Assembly (NCBI RefSeq): GCF_026625785.1
Contig: NZ_CP113063.1
Span: 1,054,001 to 1,118,000, forward strand
DNA from: Gordonia sp. SL306
GTDB taxonomy: Bacteria > Actinomycetota > Actinomycetes > Mycobacteriales > Mycobacteriaceae
DNA: 64,000 nt
Direction of reading: 5' to 3'
Position numbers and translations under genes: made by a program. Below the pieces are notes generated by a model, which was given only the letters and a program-made list of their open reading frames with translations, had not been told where the DNA came from and ran no database searches. Shown piece after piece: positions 33,802 to 42,649 of this stretch. Positions within the stretch are counted from its first letter, which is position 1; each line of letters starts with the position of its first letter.

Positions 33802-34260
33802 ATGCCAGGCCTCTGGTACGAAGAGTTCGAGATCGGCAAGGAATACAAGCACGCCTGGTCGCGGACGGTCACCGAATACGACAACGTCCTGTTCACGTCG
33901 ATCACCATGAATCCCGCCCCGATACACCTCGACGCCGAGTACATGGCGACCCAGCCGCACGGACAGCGTCTGATGAACAGCCTCTACACCGCGGGCCTCG
34001 TCGGCGGCATGATCGTCTATGACCTGACGATGGGCACCACCCTCGGCAACCTCGGCTACACCAAGTTCGACTTCCCCAAGCCCGTCTTCCACGGCGATAC
34101 GATCCGCGCCGAGAGCACCATCCTCGACAAGCGCGAGTCGAAGAGTCGCACCGACTCCGGCATCGTCTACTTCGAGCACCGCGGTCTCAACCAGCGCGAC
34201 GAGATCGTGCATATCTGCCACCGTGCCGGCCTGATGCTCAAGAAGCCGACGAACGCCTGA
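33802..34260 (+). CDS. MaoC-family dehydratase
   Basis: A 152-residue hotdog hydratase. ITMNPAPIHLDAEYMATQPHGQRLMNSLYTAGLVGGMIVYDL contains the hydratase-2 Asn-Pro/His motif; KFDFPKPVFHGDTIRAESTILDKRESKSRTDSGIV is typical of mesaconyl/itaconyl-CoA-type and other MaoC enzymes. AAGGAGAA lies upstream of the ATG. Last gene of the P450 operon, followed by a strong hairpin. It likely hydrates an enoyl-CoA in R configuration. Confidence 0.9.
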   Translation: MPGLWYEEFEIGKEYKHAWSRTVTEYDNVLFTSITMNPAPIHLDAEYMATQPHGQRLMNSLYTAGLVGGMIVYDLTMGTTLGNLGYTKFDFPKPVFHGDTIRAESTILDKRESKSRTDSGIVYFEHRGLNQRDEIVHICHRAGLMLKKPTNA

Positions 34261-34281
34261 CGCCGTACACATCGAAAGACA

Positions 34282-34312
34282 AGCGCGCGACCGCTCTTGG
34301 CGGTCGGGCGCT
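34282..34312. terminator. Bidirectional hairpin between convergent units
   Basis: A 13-base arm at 34282-34294 pairs with 34300-34312 with one mismatch and a five-base loop (TCTTG). Lies between the MaoC gene (plus) and the mycofactocin-type SDR (minus). Confidence 0.7.
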
Positions 34313-34350
34313 CTCGTTCAGGACCGACGACATGCTGAGCCGACGCAGCC

Positions 34351-35184
34351 CTACTTGACAAGCACACCCGCATCGATCGGCATCGCCACTCCGGTCACGT
34401 ACCGAGCCTGCGGGCCGGTCAGGAAGACGATCGCGTTGCTGACGTCGTCCACCTCGACATAGGGGATGTCCAGCACATGCATACCCCGCATGATCGGCTC
34501 GACCTGCTCGCGGGTCGGGTTCGCGGCGTCGGGCAGGAAGAGCCGGTAAATGGCGTCGTTGAGCAACATCGTCGTATCGACGTTGGTCGGCAAGACCGCA
34601 TTCACCCGAATCCCCTCGGGTCCGAGTTCATTGGCGAGACTGCGCATGATGCCGAGGACGCCGTGTTTGGCGGCCGCGTAGTGCGCGTTGTTCGGCAGTC
34701 CCTTGAGGCCGGCCACCGAACTGGTGAGCACGATCGAGCCGCCGTCGCCGGTGGCACGCAGATGCGGCACCGACGCCTTCACCGTGTTCCACACGCCGGT
34801 GAGGTTGATGTCGATCATGTCGCGCCAGATCTCATCGGTGAGGTCGTCCACCGGAAAGCTGCCTGCGATGCCCGCGTTGGCGACGACGATGTCGAGGCGA
34901 CCGAATGTCGCGACGCCCTCCGCAAGCACCAACGCCACCGCCGCGGAGTCGCGCACGTCGGCCTGTCGAACGTGGATCCTGCGTCCCTCCGCCTCGACGA
35001 GGCGCACCGTCTCGTCGAGATCGTCGGGCCGCGCCATGGGGTAGGGCGCACCGTCGACCGGCGCACACAGGTCGAGCGCGATGATGTCGGCACCTTCCCG
35101 AGCCAGCCGAATCGCATGATTGCGTCCCTGGCCTCGCGCCGCGCCCGTGATGAAGGCAACCTGATCCGACACCATGCCAGCCAC
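34351..35184 (-). CDS. Mycofactocin-coupled-type SDR oxidoreductase
   Basis: A 277-residue SDR with the hallmarks of the mycofactocin-coupled subfamily that includes carveol dehydrogenase: AFITGAARGQGRNHAIRLA, DIIALDLCAPVDGAPYPMA followed by DLDETVRLVEAEGRRIHVRQADVRD, and the long C-terminal insert MLLNDAIYRLFLPDAANPTREQVEP before VTGVAMPIDAG. Catalytic Ser is in LTSSVAG and YxxxK in YAAAKHG. Members carry tightly bound NAD and are thought to need mycofactocin for turnover. GTG at 35184 shares its G with the TAG of the upstream luciferase-like gene. Expected to oxidise a secondary alcohol to a ketone. Confidence 0.88.
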   Translation of the reverse strand: MAGMVSDQVAFITGAARGQGRNHAIRLAREGADIIALDLCAPVDGAPYPMARPDDLDETVRLVEAEGRRIHVRQADVRDSAAVALVLAEGVATFGRLDIVVANAGIAGSFPVDDLTDEIWRDMIDINLTGVWNTVKASVPHLRATGDGGSIVLTSSVAGLKGLPNNAHYAAAKHGVLGIMRSLANELGPEGIRVNAVLPTNVDTTMLLNDAIYRLFLPDAANPTREQVEPIMRGMHVLDIPYVEVDDVSNAIVFLTGPQARYVTGVAMPIDAGVLVK

Positions 35185-36224
35185 TATCGCCCCGTCCCGG
35201 CATGTGCCTTGAAGTCCACGCTCTGCAGGTCTGCCAACGGCTCGACGACCTCGCGGCCGACCCGCTCCAGGTAGGCCGCGGTCGCCTCGGCGTCCATCCC
35301 GGGCCAGTGCGGGCGGACCAGGATCGGACCGACCGGCAGGCGTCCGGCGATGTCGCGGATCTGTTGGCGCACCTGCTCACCCGAGCCGAGCAGGACGTGA
35401 TCCTTCACGTTCTCCAGGAACTCGCGCTCCACGCGGTCCTTGTCCAGCAGACCCATGCCCTGCCCCGCGTACGAGACGTACTTGACGCGGGCGACGCGGG
35501 CGAAGTCGTCGAGCGCCTGATCGAAGGTGTCGGCGACCTGCAGTTCCCGACGCAGCGGGAACTTGGTCAGCGGCAGGCCGAGCGCGCGGCGCTCGTCGAC
35601 GTACAGGTCGATGAGGTCTTCGACCTGCTCGACGGTCTGCTGGGGAGTGATGGTCCACACGTCGCCGTGCCGAGCCGCCCGCCGAACGCCCTGCTCCTTC
35701 ATCGCGCCGAGCCAGATCGGCGGACGCGGCTTCTGGATCGGGTGCAGATGCGTCGGCCGGTCTTCGACCTGCCAGAACTTTCCGTGAAACGTCACCCGGT
35801 CCTGCGTCCACAACTGCGTCATCAGCTCGATCTGCTCTTCGAGAAGGCTGTAGCGCTTCTTGTAGGGACGGTCGAAGACTTCGTACTCGTGGTCCAGATA
35901 GCCGGTGCCGATCCCGACGACGAGCTTGCCCTTCGTGATGACGTCAAGGGTCGCGAGGTCCTCCGCGAGTTGCACCGGGTGGCTCAGCGGACCGATCAGG
36001 ACCGTGGTGCCGATCCGGACGTCGTCGTTCAATTCGGCGGCGAGACGAGCCAGCAGCGGGATCGGCTGGAACCAGCGGAAATCCTGATACAGGAAGTGCT
36101 GGCCGATCGTCAGATATTTGAACCCCGCCAGCTGCGCCGCCTCCACCTTGCGGAGCATCAGATCGAGATGCTCTTGCGGAGGTGTCGAGACCGGCTGGTC
36201 TCCCATCAGAATGCCGAAATCCAC
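35184..36224 (-). CDS. Luciferase-like (LLM) flavin-dependent monooxygenase
   Basis: A 346-residue TIM-barrel protein of the bacterial luciferase superfamily, which uses FMNH2 or F420. Features: MDFGILMGDQPVST, LTIGQHFLYQDFRWFQPIPLLARLAAELNDDVRIGTTVLIGPLSHP, VVGIGTGYLDHEYEVF, and WLGAMKEQGVRRAARHGD. Limonene 1,2-monooxygenase and alkanal monooxygenases belong to the same superfamily, so a terpenoid oxygenase role is possible but unproven. Coupled to the downstream mycofactocin-type SDR through a TAGTG overlap: an oxygenase followed directly by an alcohol dehydrogenase. Confidence 0.88.
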   Translation of the reverse strand: MDFGILMGDQPVSTPPQEHLDLMLRKVEAAQLAGFKYLTIGQHFLYQDFRWFQPIPLLARLAAELNDDVRIGTTVLIGPLSHPVQLAEDLATLDVITKGKLVVGIGTGYLDHEYEVFDRPYKKRYSLLEEQIELMTQLWTQDRVTFHGKFWQVEDRPTHLHPIQKPRPPIWLGAMKEQGVRRAARHGDVWTITPQQTVEQVEDLIDLYVDERRALGLPLTKFPLRRELQVADTFDQALDDFARVARVKYVSYAGQGMGLLDKDRVEREFLENVKDHVLLGSGEQVRQQIRDIAGRLPVGPILVRPHWPGMDAEATAAYLERVGREVVEPLADLQSVDFKAHAGTGR

Positions 36225-36335
36225 GTCGTTCCTTTCGCAGCACTACCAATGACCGGGCGGACACATACGGTGACTCGCCACATAAACGGCATCGACATAT
36301 GACTGTCGTCTCATCATCCACCGTAGTCGACCATG

Positions 36336-36349
36336 ATCATGAATATCAA
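36336..36349. promoter_or_regulatory. Island operator site (ATCAT-GAAT-ATCAA)
   Basis: Imperfect 5-4-5 repeat 112 bp upstream of the luciferase-like gene (minus). Second element of the divergent region that also holds 36389-36402. Confidence 0.4.
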
Positions 36350-36388
36350 TATTTTGACACCCTCAACCACCCTGGCCCGCGCGGTTCA

Positions 36389-36402
36389 ATCATGATAATA
36401 GT
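36389..36402. promoter_or_regulatory. Island operator site (ATCAT-GATA-ATAGT)
   Basis: Strong match, 65 bp upstream of the second BVMO ATG. Confidence 0.65.
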
Positions 36403-36466
36403 TATGGTGGTATAACTCACTCACCACATCGTCCCTGAAGCACGTCGCCGAAAAGGAAGTTCACCG

Positions 36467-38080
36467 ATGGCCACGACCACCACCCCGACTGAGACCGTCG
36501 ACGCCGTCGTGATCGGCGCAGGCTTCGCCGGCATCTACATGGTCCACAAGCTCAACGAACTCGGCCTCATGGTCCGCGGTTTCGAGGCGGGCGACGGCGT
36601 CGGCGGCACCTGGTTCTGGAACCGCTACCCTGGCGCCCGCTGCGACGTGATCAGTATGGAGTACGCCTACACGTTCTCCCCCGAGCTCATCGAGGAGTGG
36701 ACCTGGACCGAGCGGTACCCCGCCCAGCCCGAGATCCTGCGCTACCTGAACTTCGCCGCCGATCGCCTCGGCGTGAAACCGCATTTCCAGTTCTCCACGC
36801 GGGTCGTCTCGGCCTGGTTCGACGACGACGCGAACCAATGGGAGATCATCCTCGACGATGGCTCGGTCACTCGCGCCAAGTACTTCATCACCGCGGTCGG
36901 CTGCCTGTCGACGTCGATGACCCCCGACTTCCCCGGTCTGTCCGACTACGCCGGCGAGGTGTACCACACCGCGGACTGGCCGGCCGACGGCGTCGACTTC
37001 GCCGGCAAGCGAGTTGGCGTCATCGGCACTGGCTCGTCGGGCGTGCAGGTGATCCCCCTCGTCGCGCAGCAGGCCGCACACCTCACTGTCTTCCAGCGGA
37101 CCCCGGCCTTCAGCCTGGCCTGCGGTAATCGGCCACTCACCGAGCAGGAATTGCAGGACTTCAAGGACAACATCGACGACCACAAGATCCGCTCCCGGGC
37201 CAGCGGCACCGGCCAGTACACCGACACGCTCGAGTGCAATGCCCTCGACCACACCCCCGAGCGTCGCCACGCGGTCTACGAGGAACGGTGGGACCGGCAC
37301 CGCGCGATCGACCTCATCGCGTGCTACCCAGACCTGTTCGCCAGCCGGGAGGCCAACGAGACGATCGCCGAGTTCTTCCGCGGCAAGATCCGCGCCACGG
37401 TCACCGACCCCGGCCTCGCCGAAAAGCTCTCGCCGCGCACCTACCCGCTCGGAGCCAAGCGAATCACGCTGGACACCAACTATTTCGAGACCTACAACCG
37501 CGACGACGTCGACCTCGTAAGTCTTCGCGAGCAGCCACTGCACACGTTCACCACCACCGGGATCCGGGCCGGCGACGCCGACTACGACCTCGACGCGGTT
37601 GTCCTGGCAACCGGATTCGACGCCATCACCGGTCCTCTGCTGAAGATCGACATCCGCGGCGTCGGCGGGCGCACCCTGCAGGACAAGTGGGCCGACGGCC
37701 CGACGACCTACCTCGGCGTGGCCGTCGACGAGTTCCCGAACATGTTCATGCTCACCGGACCGGGCAGCCCCAACGTCCTCACCAACGTCGTGTGCGCGAT
37801 CGAGCAGCACGTCGAGTGGACCGGCGACTTCATCAGAGACCTGGAGAAGCGGGGTGCCGCCCGCGTCGCCCCCGTGGCCGCAGACGCACAGAAGTGGACC
37901 GCCGACGCCGTCGAGTTGGCAGACGGCACCCTCTACCCCGAGGGCGAGTCCTGGTACACCGGCGTCAACATCCCCGGCAAGCCGCGGGTCATCATGTCCT
38001 ACGTCGGCGGACTCGACGTATACCGCCAGATCTGCGACGACGTCGCCGCCGACGACTACCGGGGATTCGCGGTCTCCTGA
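36467..38080 (+). CDS. Baeyer-Villiger monooxygenase (type I)
   Basis: A 537-residue FAD/NADPH BVMO, clearly paralogous to the one at 26.1 kb and collinear with it. GAGFAG at residues 18-23, GGTWFWNRYPGARCD at 46-60, fingerprint YAGEVYHTADWP at 161-172 with the conserved His167 (Tyr replaces the usual Phe), GTGSSG near 187-192, and AKRI before NYFETYNRDDV with the catalytic Arg. Converts a ketone, probably cyclic, to ester or lactone. AAAGGAAG before the ATG. Monocistronic, with the FadR-type regulator convergent downstream. Confidence 0.94.
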   Translation: MATTTTPTETVDAVVIGAGFAGIYMVHKLNELGLMVRGFEAGDGVGGTWFWNRYPGARCDVISMEYAYTFSPELIEEWTWTERYPAQPEILRYLNFAADRLGVKPHFQFSTRVVSAWFDDDANQWEIILDDGSVTRAKYFITAVGCLSTSMTPDFPGLSDYAGEVYHTADWPADGVDFAGKRVGVIGTGSSGVQVIPLVAQQAAHLTVFQRTPAFSLACGNRPLTEQELQDFKDNIDDHKIRSRASGTGQYTDTLECNALDHTPERRHAVYEERWDRHRAIDLIACYPDLFASREANETIAEFFRGKIRATVTDPGLAEKLSPRTYPLGAKRITLDTNYFETYNRDDVDLVSLREQPLHTFTTTGIRAGDADYDLDAVVLATGFDAITGPLLKIDIRGVGGRTLQDKWADGPTTYLGVAVDEFPNMFMLTGPGSPNVLTNVVCAIEQHVEWTGDFIRDLEKRGAARVAPVAADAQKWTADAVELADGTLYPEGESWYTGVNIPGKPRVIMSYVGGLDVYRQICDDVAADDYRGFAVS

Positions 38081-38184
38081 GGGGGACGCATTCGGCCTCC
38101 TGATTGACGACTGCACGCGGCGGACGTCGAGGGAACAATCCCGCCTGTCACGATCATCACGCAGACGACGAGCGCCGCGCGAAA

Positions 38185-38955
38185 CTAGCCGAGCAGCTGC
38201 CCATTTCGCCACCCGATGTCCCAGGTGATGGGCCGGGCCAGCGCCTCGGGGAACTTTCGCGCCATGTACTTGGAATACTCGTCGATGTGGTCGGCCATCG
38301 AGGCCTCCGACGCGTCACCGTCGCGCAGCTTCAATGCGTCGACGATCCGGCGGTGCGCCTTGAGGACCGCTTGGCGACGACGCTCGTTGTAGTCGACGCC
38401 GACGACGGTGCCGTCAAAGATGTCGAGCATTGCGTCGACGAGGAATCCGAACAGTGAGTTCTGGGTGGCCCACGCGACGGAGTTGTGGAACACCTTGTTG
38501 GTCTCCAGGAAGATCCCCAGATCGTCGAGGTGCACCGCCATACGGTCGACCGAGCGTTCCAGCTCGCCGAGTTCGGCGTCGCTCATCCGCGACGCCGCCA
38601 ACCGCGCCAGCAACGGTTCGATGCCGCCGCGGGTCTCGGCGACGTTGGCGAACGGCGCATTCTCGAACTGCAGGAGCAGCAGCATCGCGTTCGCGAGCGC
38701 CGACGAGTCGGGCTTCTCGATCGTCGGTCCGCCGCCCGGCCCCGGCTTGAGCGACAGCACGTTCTGCAACTCGAGGAATCGTAGGGCCTCCCGGAGGGTT
38801 CCGCGGCCGACGCTGTAAGTCTCCAGCATGGCGCGTTCGGCGGGCAGTCGATCGCCTGCAATAAGCCCTCGGCGATCGATGTCGGCCACGATCGAGCGCG
38901 CCACGATCAGCGCGGCCTTCTCCGGGCGCGCACCTCCTCGGTGGTGCGTCGTCAT
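38185..38955 (-). CDS. GntR-family regulator, FadR/FCD subfamily
   Basis: A 256-residue regulator. Winged HTH at about 36-75: LPAERAMLETYSVGRGTLREALRFLELQNVLSLKPGPGGG. Then an all-helical FCD effector domain with putative metal/ligand His residues in NKVFHNSVAWA, KAHRRIVDAL and ADHIDEYSKYM. ATG at 38955. The recognition helix (GRGTLREALR) is the same as in the second regulator at 54451. Sits centrally in the island; operator-like sequences lie upstream at 39034-39065. The ligand is unknown, presumably an acyl-CoA or pathway acid (inference). Confidence 0.92.
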   Translation of the reverse strand: MTTHHRGGARPEKAALIVARSIVADIDRRGLIAGDRLPAERAMLETYSVGRGTLREALRFLELQNVLSLKPGPGGGPTIEKPDSSALANAMLLLLQFENAPFANVAETRGGIEPLLARLAASRMSDAELGELERSVDRMAVHLDDLGIFLETNKVFHNSVAWATQNSLFGFLVDAMLDIFDGTVVGVDYNERRRQAVLKAHRRIVDALKLRDGDASEASMADHIDEYSKYMARKFPEALARPITWDIGWRNGQLLG

Positions 38956-39051
38956 CAGCGTTGTCCTTTCCTGGCGATGACACACATTTCGCGTCATCGG
39001 ACCCTCGGTGCCCGTTGCGGTCAGACCTGGGTAATTATGGTATTGATTCCA

Positions 39052-39065
39052 TAGATGATAATAGA
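39052..39065. promoter_or_regulatory. Possible operator site (TAGAT-GATA-ATAGA)
   Basis: Degenerate match in a conspicuous A/T-rich block about 97 bp upstream of the FadR-type regulator; a second weaker one (ATTAT-GGTA-TTGAT) at 39034-39047. Suggests autoregulation. Confidence 0.35.
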
Positions 39066-39080
39066 TATGACACTGCAGAG

Positions 39081-39833
39081 TCAGCGACGCGATCGAAACG
39101 CGGCGACCGCGGCCCGATGTTCGTCGGTGCCGAACAGCAGCGCGGTCGCCTCCACGGACTCGGCGAATCCAGACCCTGTGTCGCGGTTGAGGAATGCCTT
39201 CGAGACGCGGACACCGAGCGGCGAGTGTGCGGCCATCTCTCGCGCCATCTCGAGAGCCTGCGCGACGAGTTCGTCGTCGGAAAAGGTCTCGATCACCAGA
39301 CCGGCGCGCTCCATCACGTCCGGCCCAACGGTGCGGCCGGTGAGCGAGAGGTACCGAGTCCAGTGCCGCCCGATCACCTGCGGGGCCCGAATGACTCCGT
39401 AGCCGGGCATCAAGCCGACCGTCGCCTCCTTGAAGGAGAAGGTGGCCGATTCGCCGGCCACGACGACGTCGCAGGCGAGCGCCAGTTCGGTACCGCCGCC
39501 GAACGCGATGCCGTTCACCGCGCCGATCACCGGAACCACGCAGGTCTCCACGCTGTGGAACGCCTCGTAGACGCGCCGAAGGTGCGGGCGCACGCGGGAG
39601 ACGTCGCCGTTCAACCCGGCGAACATGTCGATGTCGCCGCCCGCCGAAAACGCGCGGCCCTCGCCGGTCAGGACGACGGCGCGCACGTCGGACGAGTCGC
39701 CGAGCTCGGCGGTGAGTGCCGTGAGCTCGGCGAACCACTGTTGGTCCATCGCGTTGAGCTTGTGTGGGCGGCACATTGTGATCAGTGCGACGCCGTCGCC
39801 GACGTGGGAGATCCGGAACCGTTCGTAGCTCAT
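39081..39833 (-). CDS. Enoyl-CoA hydratase/isomerase (crotonase)
   Basis: A 250-residue crotonase: TGEGRAFSAGGDIDMF and VNGIAFGGGTELALACDVVVAGESATFSFKEATVGLMPGYG. The second loop has Gly-Thr-Glu, so one hydratase-type Glu may be present, but overall the protein is closer to generic isomerase/hydratase members. ATG at 39833 overlaps the stop of the ligase by four bases (ATGA). Last gene of the transporter/ligase operon. Confidence 0.9.
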   Translation of the reverse strand: MSYERFRISHVGDGVALITMCRPHKLNAMDQQWFAELTALTAELGDSSDVRAVVLTGEGRAFSAGGDIDMFAGLNGDVSRVRPHLRRVYEAFHSVETCVVPVIGAVNGIAFGGGTELALACDVVVAGESATFSFKEATVGLMPGYGVIRAPQVIGRHWTRYLSLTGRTVGPDVMERAGLVIETFSDDELVAQALEMAREMAAHSPLGVRVSKAFLNRDTGSGFAESVEATALLFGTDEHRAAVAAFRSRR

Positions 39834-41398
39834 CCGCGTACCTTCTCTCGATCCCACGTGTCGGCGGTGATGCCCTGCGCCCGCAACCGGTACTTCTCGA
39901 CTCGTTGACTATGGGTCAACGGCAACGCGTCCACGATCCGCACGTACCGCGGCCGAGCGAACGACGTCAGCTGTCCGTCGATCCGCGCGACGAGGGCAGC
40001 GGGGTCCACGCGCACACCGGGCGCGGGCACCACGGCGATCACCACGTCCTCCTCGGACAACTCCGACGCAACGCCGTACGCCGCCACCTGAAGCACGTCC
40101 GCATCGTCGGCGACGACCCGCTCGATCTCCCACGACGAGATGTTCTCGCCCCGCCGCCGGATCGTGTCCTTGACCCGATCGACGAAGGTGAGAAAGCCGT
40201 CGGCGTCGATGATGCCGCGGTCACCGGTGTGGAACCACAAGTTCTGCCAGGCATCCACGGTGGCCTCGGGTCGCGCGTCGTAGCCGTCGAACATGAAGCC
40301 CGGCCTCTTCGGCCGCACGACGATCTCACCGACCTCACCCGGACCGGCGGGTTCGTCGTCGGCGTCGACGATCCGGACGTGATAGTTGACCGATTCGGTG
40401 CCCGCGGTCCCGATCCGACGCCGGGCCGGCGGCATGTCGCAGACGATCGATGTCTCGGTGCTGCCGTAGATCTCGGTCAGTTCGATGCCGAACCGCTCTT
40501 GCACATCGGCGAAGATCTCCGTCGGGCACGGCGCGCCGAACCCGGCGCGGACGGTGTGGTCGCGGTCGTCGGGGCGCGGCGGTTGTTTGAACAGGATGCT
40601 CATCATGGCGCCCTGGTAGTTGAACGCCGTGATCTTCTCGTCGCGGCAGATGTCCCAGAATCGAGTCGCCGAGAACGTGCGGTGCAGCACGACGTCGGCG
40701 CCCGCGTCGATCGCGGCCATCACCGAGCAGTACCGCGCGTTGGAATGGTAGAGCGGGAAGACGCTGTAGAGCCGGTCAGCGCTTGTGTAGGACATCAGCC
40801 CGACTGTGTGGCGGGCGAGGTTGACGTTCGCGCGATGGCTCAGCAGCACACCCTTCGGCGGACCGGTGGTGCCCGACGTGTAGAGGATGACCGCGGACGA
40901 ACGCGGATCAACCGGCTTGAGCTCGATCGGTTCGGTCGCCATGAGCGTGGCGAAATCGTCGGGATCGCCGGCTGATCCGGCTGCGACGATCACCGTCTCG
41001 ATGGAGTCGACGCGGCCGGCGATCTCGCGGATCAGGCAGGCGAACTCGGCGTCGCACACGACCACGCGCACAGCGGCGTGCTCGAGGCAGTACTCGAGGA
41101 GCGCCGGCCCGGTCCCCGGATTCAGCGGCACCTCGACCAGCCCGGCCCGCGCGATCGAGAACCACGCCTGCAGGGCTGAAACAGACGCCTTCATGACGAC
41201 GCCGACACGATCGCCGCGCGTCAGTCCGAGCGCGGTGAATCCGGCCGCGCCGCGCGACGCGGCAGCGTCGAGGTCGGCGACGGTCGTCGCGACACCGTCC
41301 ACGGTCAGGGTCGACGGGCGATCAGCGCAGAGCGCCAGCCAGTCACCGATGCTGGGCACCACTTCACTCGTCTGGATCGCGTGAGTCGTCTGGGTCAT
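39830..41398 (-). CDS. Acyl-CoA synthetase (AMP-forming, CaiC-like)
   Basis: A 522-residue ligase. P-loop ILYTSGTTGPPKGVLLSH near 171-188, TEIYGSTETSIVCD, NLWFHTGDRGIIDADGFLTFVDRVKDTIRRRGENISSWEIE hinge, and C-terminal Lys region HSQRVEKYRL. The middle (VFPLYHSNARYCSVMAAIDAGADVVLHRTFSATRFWD) matches the crotonobetaine/carnitine ligase type; the ligase at 13.0 kb is its close relative. ATGA overlap with the PPOX gene upstream. Located directly after the ABC importer genes, so it may activate the imported acid. Confidence 0.93.
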   Translation of the reverse strand: MTQTTHAIQTSEVVPSIGDWLALCADRPSTLTVDGVATTVADLDAAASRGAAGFTALGLTRGDRVGVVMKASVSALQAWFSIARAGLVEVPLNPGTGPALLEYCLEHAAVRVVVCDAEFACLIREIAGRVDSIETVIVAAGSAGDPDDFATLMATEPIELKPVDPRSSAVILYTSGTTGPPKGVLLSHRANVNLARHTVGLMSYTSADRLYSVFPLYHSNARYCSVMAAIDAGADVVLHRTFSATRFWDICRDEKITAFNYQGAMMSILFKQPPRPDDRDHTVRAGFGAPCPTEIFADVQERFGIELTEIYGSTETSIVCDMPPARRRIGTAGTESVNYHVRIVDADDEPAGPGEVGEIVVRPKRPGFMFDGYDARPEATVDAWQNLWFHTGDRGIIDADGFLTFVDRVKDTIRRRGENISSWEIERVVADDADVLQVAAYGVASELSEEDVVIAVVPAPGVRVDPAALVARIDGQLTSFARPRYVRIVDALPLTHSQRVEKYRLRAQGITADTWDREKVRG

Positions 41399-41934
41399 CG
41401 GTCGTCCTCGGGCGTGGCCGCCGGCCCGCCCCGCCCATCGCCGGCGAGACGCCGCGAATCATGGCTGGCCACCACGGCTGTCGGCGTCACCTCGATGAGC
41501 CGCCGCCCCGGACTCGACAGCAGCGCGACGAACTCGTCGGGATGCTCGGGCGCGAGCCGGGCCGCGAGGAGGTCGAGCTTGTCGGCGAGTCCGGCGATGT
41601 CCCGGTGCACGATGGCCGTCCCCTTGACCGCGAGCATCTGCCTGCCCTGCGCCGTCGTCCCCGTGCCCGACACGACGAGTGACACCCGCGGGTCGCGCTC
41701 GACGCCGCGCACCTGCACCCGGCCCGCCACGCTGGTGATCCAGAACGTACCGTCCTCGACGGCGAAGCTCAGCACCACTGCGGCCGGCCCGCCGTCGGCG
41801 TCGAGGAAGCAGAACGTGCACTCGGTCTGCGCGGCGAGCAGCTCGGCCTTGGCCGCCGCGGTCAGCCTGGCGCCCGCCAGCTTCTCGATGTCGGTGGCAC
41901 CCGGCCGCTGATCGCCGCCGTCCTCAGTGGCCAT
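41395..41934 (-). CDS. Pyridoxamine-5'-phosphate-oxidase-like flavin/F420 split-barrel protein
   Basis: A 179-residue split-barrel protein: KAELLAAQTECTFCFLDADGGPAAVVLSFAVEDGTFWITSVAGRVQVRGVERDPRVSLVVSG is the typical PPOX/FDOR fold signature, followed by VKGTAIVH. Such proteins bind FMN, F420 or haem; the cofactor is not decidable here. ATG at 41934 preferred over 41940 because GGAG lies six bases upstream. It overlaps livF upstream and the ligase downstream, so it is within the operon. Confidence 0.82.
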   Translation of the reverse strand: MATEDGGDQRPGATDIEKLAGARLTAAAKAELLAAQTECTFCFLDADGGPAAVVLSFAVEDGTFWITSVAGRVQVRGVERDPRVSLVVSGTGTTAQGRQMLAVKGTAIVHRDIAGLADKLDLLAARLAPEHPDEFVALLSSPGRRLIEVTPTAVVASHDSRRLAGDGRGGPAATPEDDR

Positions 41935-42649
41935 CGACATCTCCCTCGAGTGCGGATTCGCCGAGGACCGCGTGCACAGCTGCCCGGTCGGCGTCGGCCG
42001 CGGCGCCGGTCCACACGGTCGTGCCGCGCGTGATGACCGATACCTGGTCGGCGATCTGCAATCCGGCGTCGGCATTCTGTTCGACGATGAGGACGGCGAT
42101 GCCGCGGTCGGCGATCTCCCGAACCTTCGTCATCACCGAGTCGACCATGGTGGGCGCGAGTCCCATCGACGGCTCGTCCATCAGGATCACCTTGGGCTGC
42201 GACATCACCGCACGACCGAACGCGAGCATCTGCTGCTCGCCGCCACTGAGCAGACCGGCCTGCTTGTCCTTGCGGTCGGACAGGATCGGGAACTGCTCAT
42301 AGACCTCGGAGATCGTCGCCTCGACCTCCGATCGGGAGGCGCGGTAGCCGCCGATCCGCAGGTTCTCCTCCACGGTCAGCGTCCCGAAGACACGACGCCC
42401 CTCGGGGACGAGCACCAGCCTGTTGCGCACCATCTTGTGGGCGCGGCTGCCCGCGAGGTCGACGCCCTCGACCAGGACTGCGCCGGACTTGGGCTTGTGA
42501 TAGCCGGCGATGGCGCGCAGGCTCGTCGTCTTGCCCGCACCGTTGGCGCCGAGAACCAACGTCACCTTGCCGACGTCGGCGCGCAGGGTGACCCCCTGCA
42601 CGGCGTTGACCGCGCCGTAGCTGACGTTCAGATCGTTGACCTCAAGCAT
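41924..42649 (-). CDS. livF: Branched-chain amino acid-type ABC transporter ATPase (LivF)
   Basis: A 241-residue ATPase: Walker A LGANGAGKTTS near 33-43, signature LLSGGEQQMLAFGRAV, Walker B VILMDEPSMGLAP and the H-loop replaced by IVEQN as usual in LivF. Cytoplasmic energy-coupling subunit of an HAAT importer. Overlaps livG upstream by eight bases. Location beside ligase and crotonase genes suggests import of a carboxylate or hydrophobic acid rather than amino acids (inference). Confidence 0.93.
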   Translation of the reverse strand: MLEVNDLNVSYGAVNAVQGVTLRADVGKVTLVLGANGAGKTTSLRAIAGYHKPKSGAVLVEGVDLAGSRAHKMVRNRLVLVPEGRRVFGTLTVEENLRIGGYRASRSEVEATISEVYEQFPILSDRKDKQAGLLSGGEQQMLAFGRAVMSQPKVILMDEPSMGLAPTMVDSVMTKVREIADRGIAVLIVEQNADAGLQIADQVSVITRGTTVWTGAAADADRAAVHAVLGESALEGDVDGH

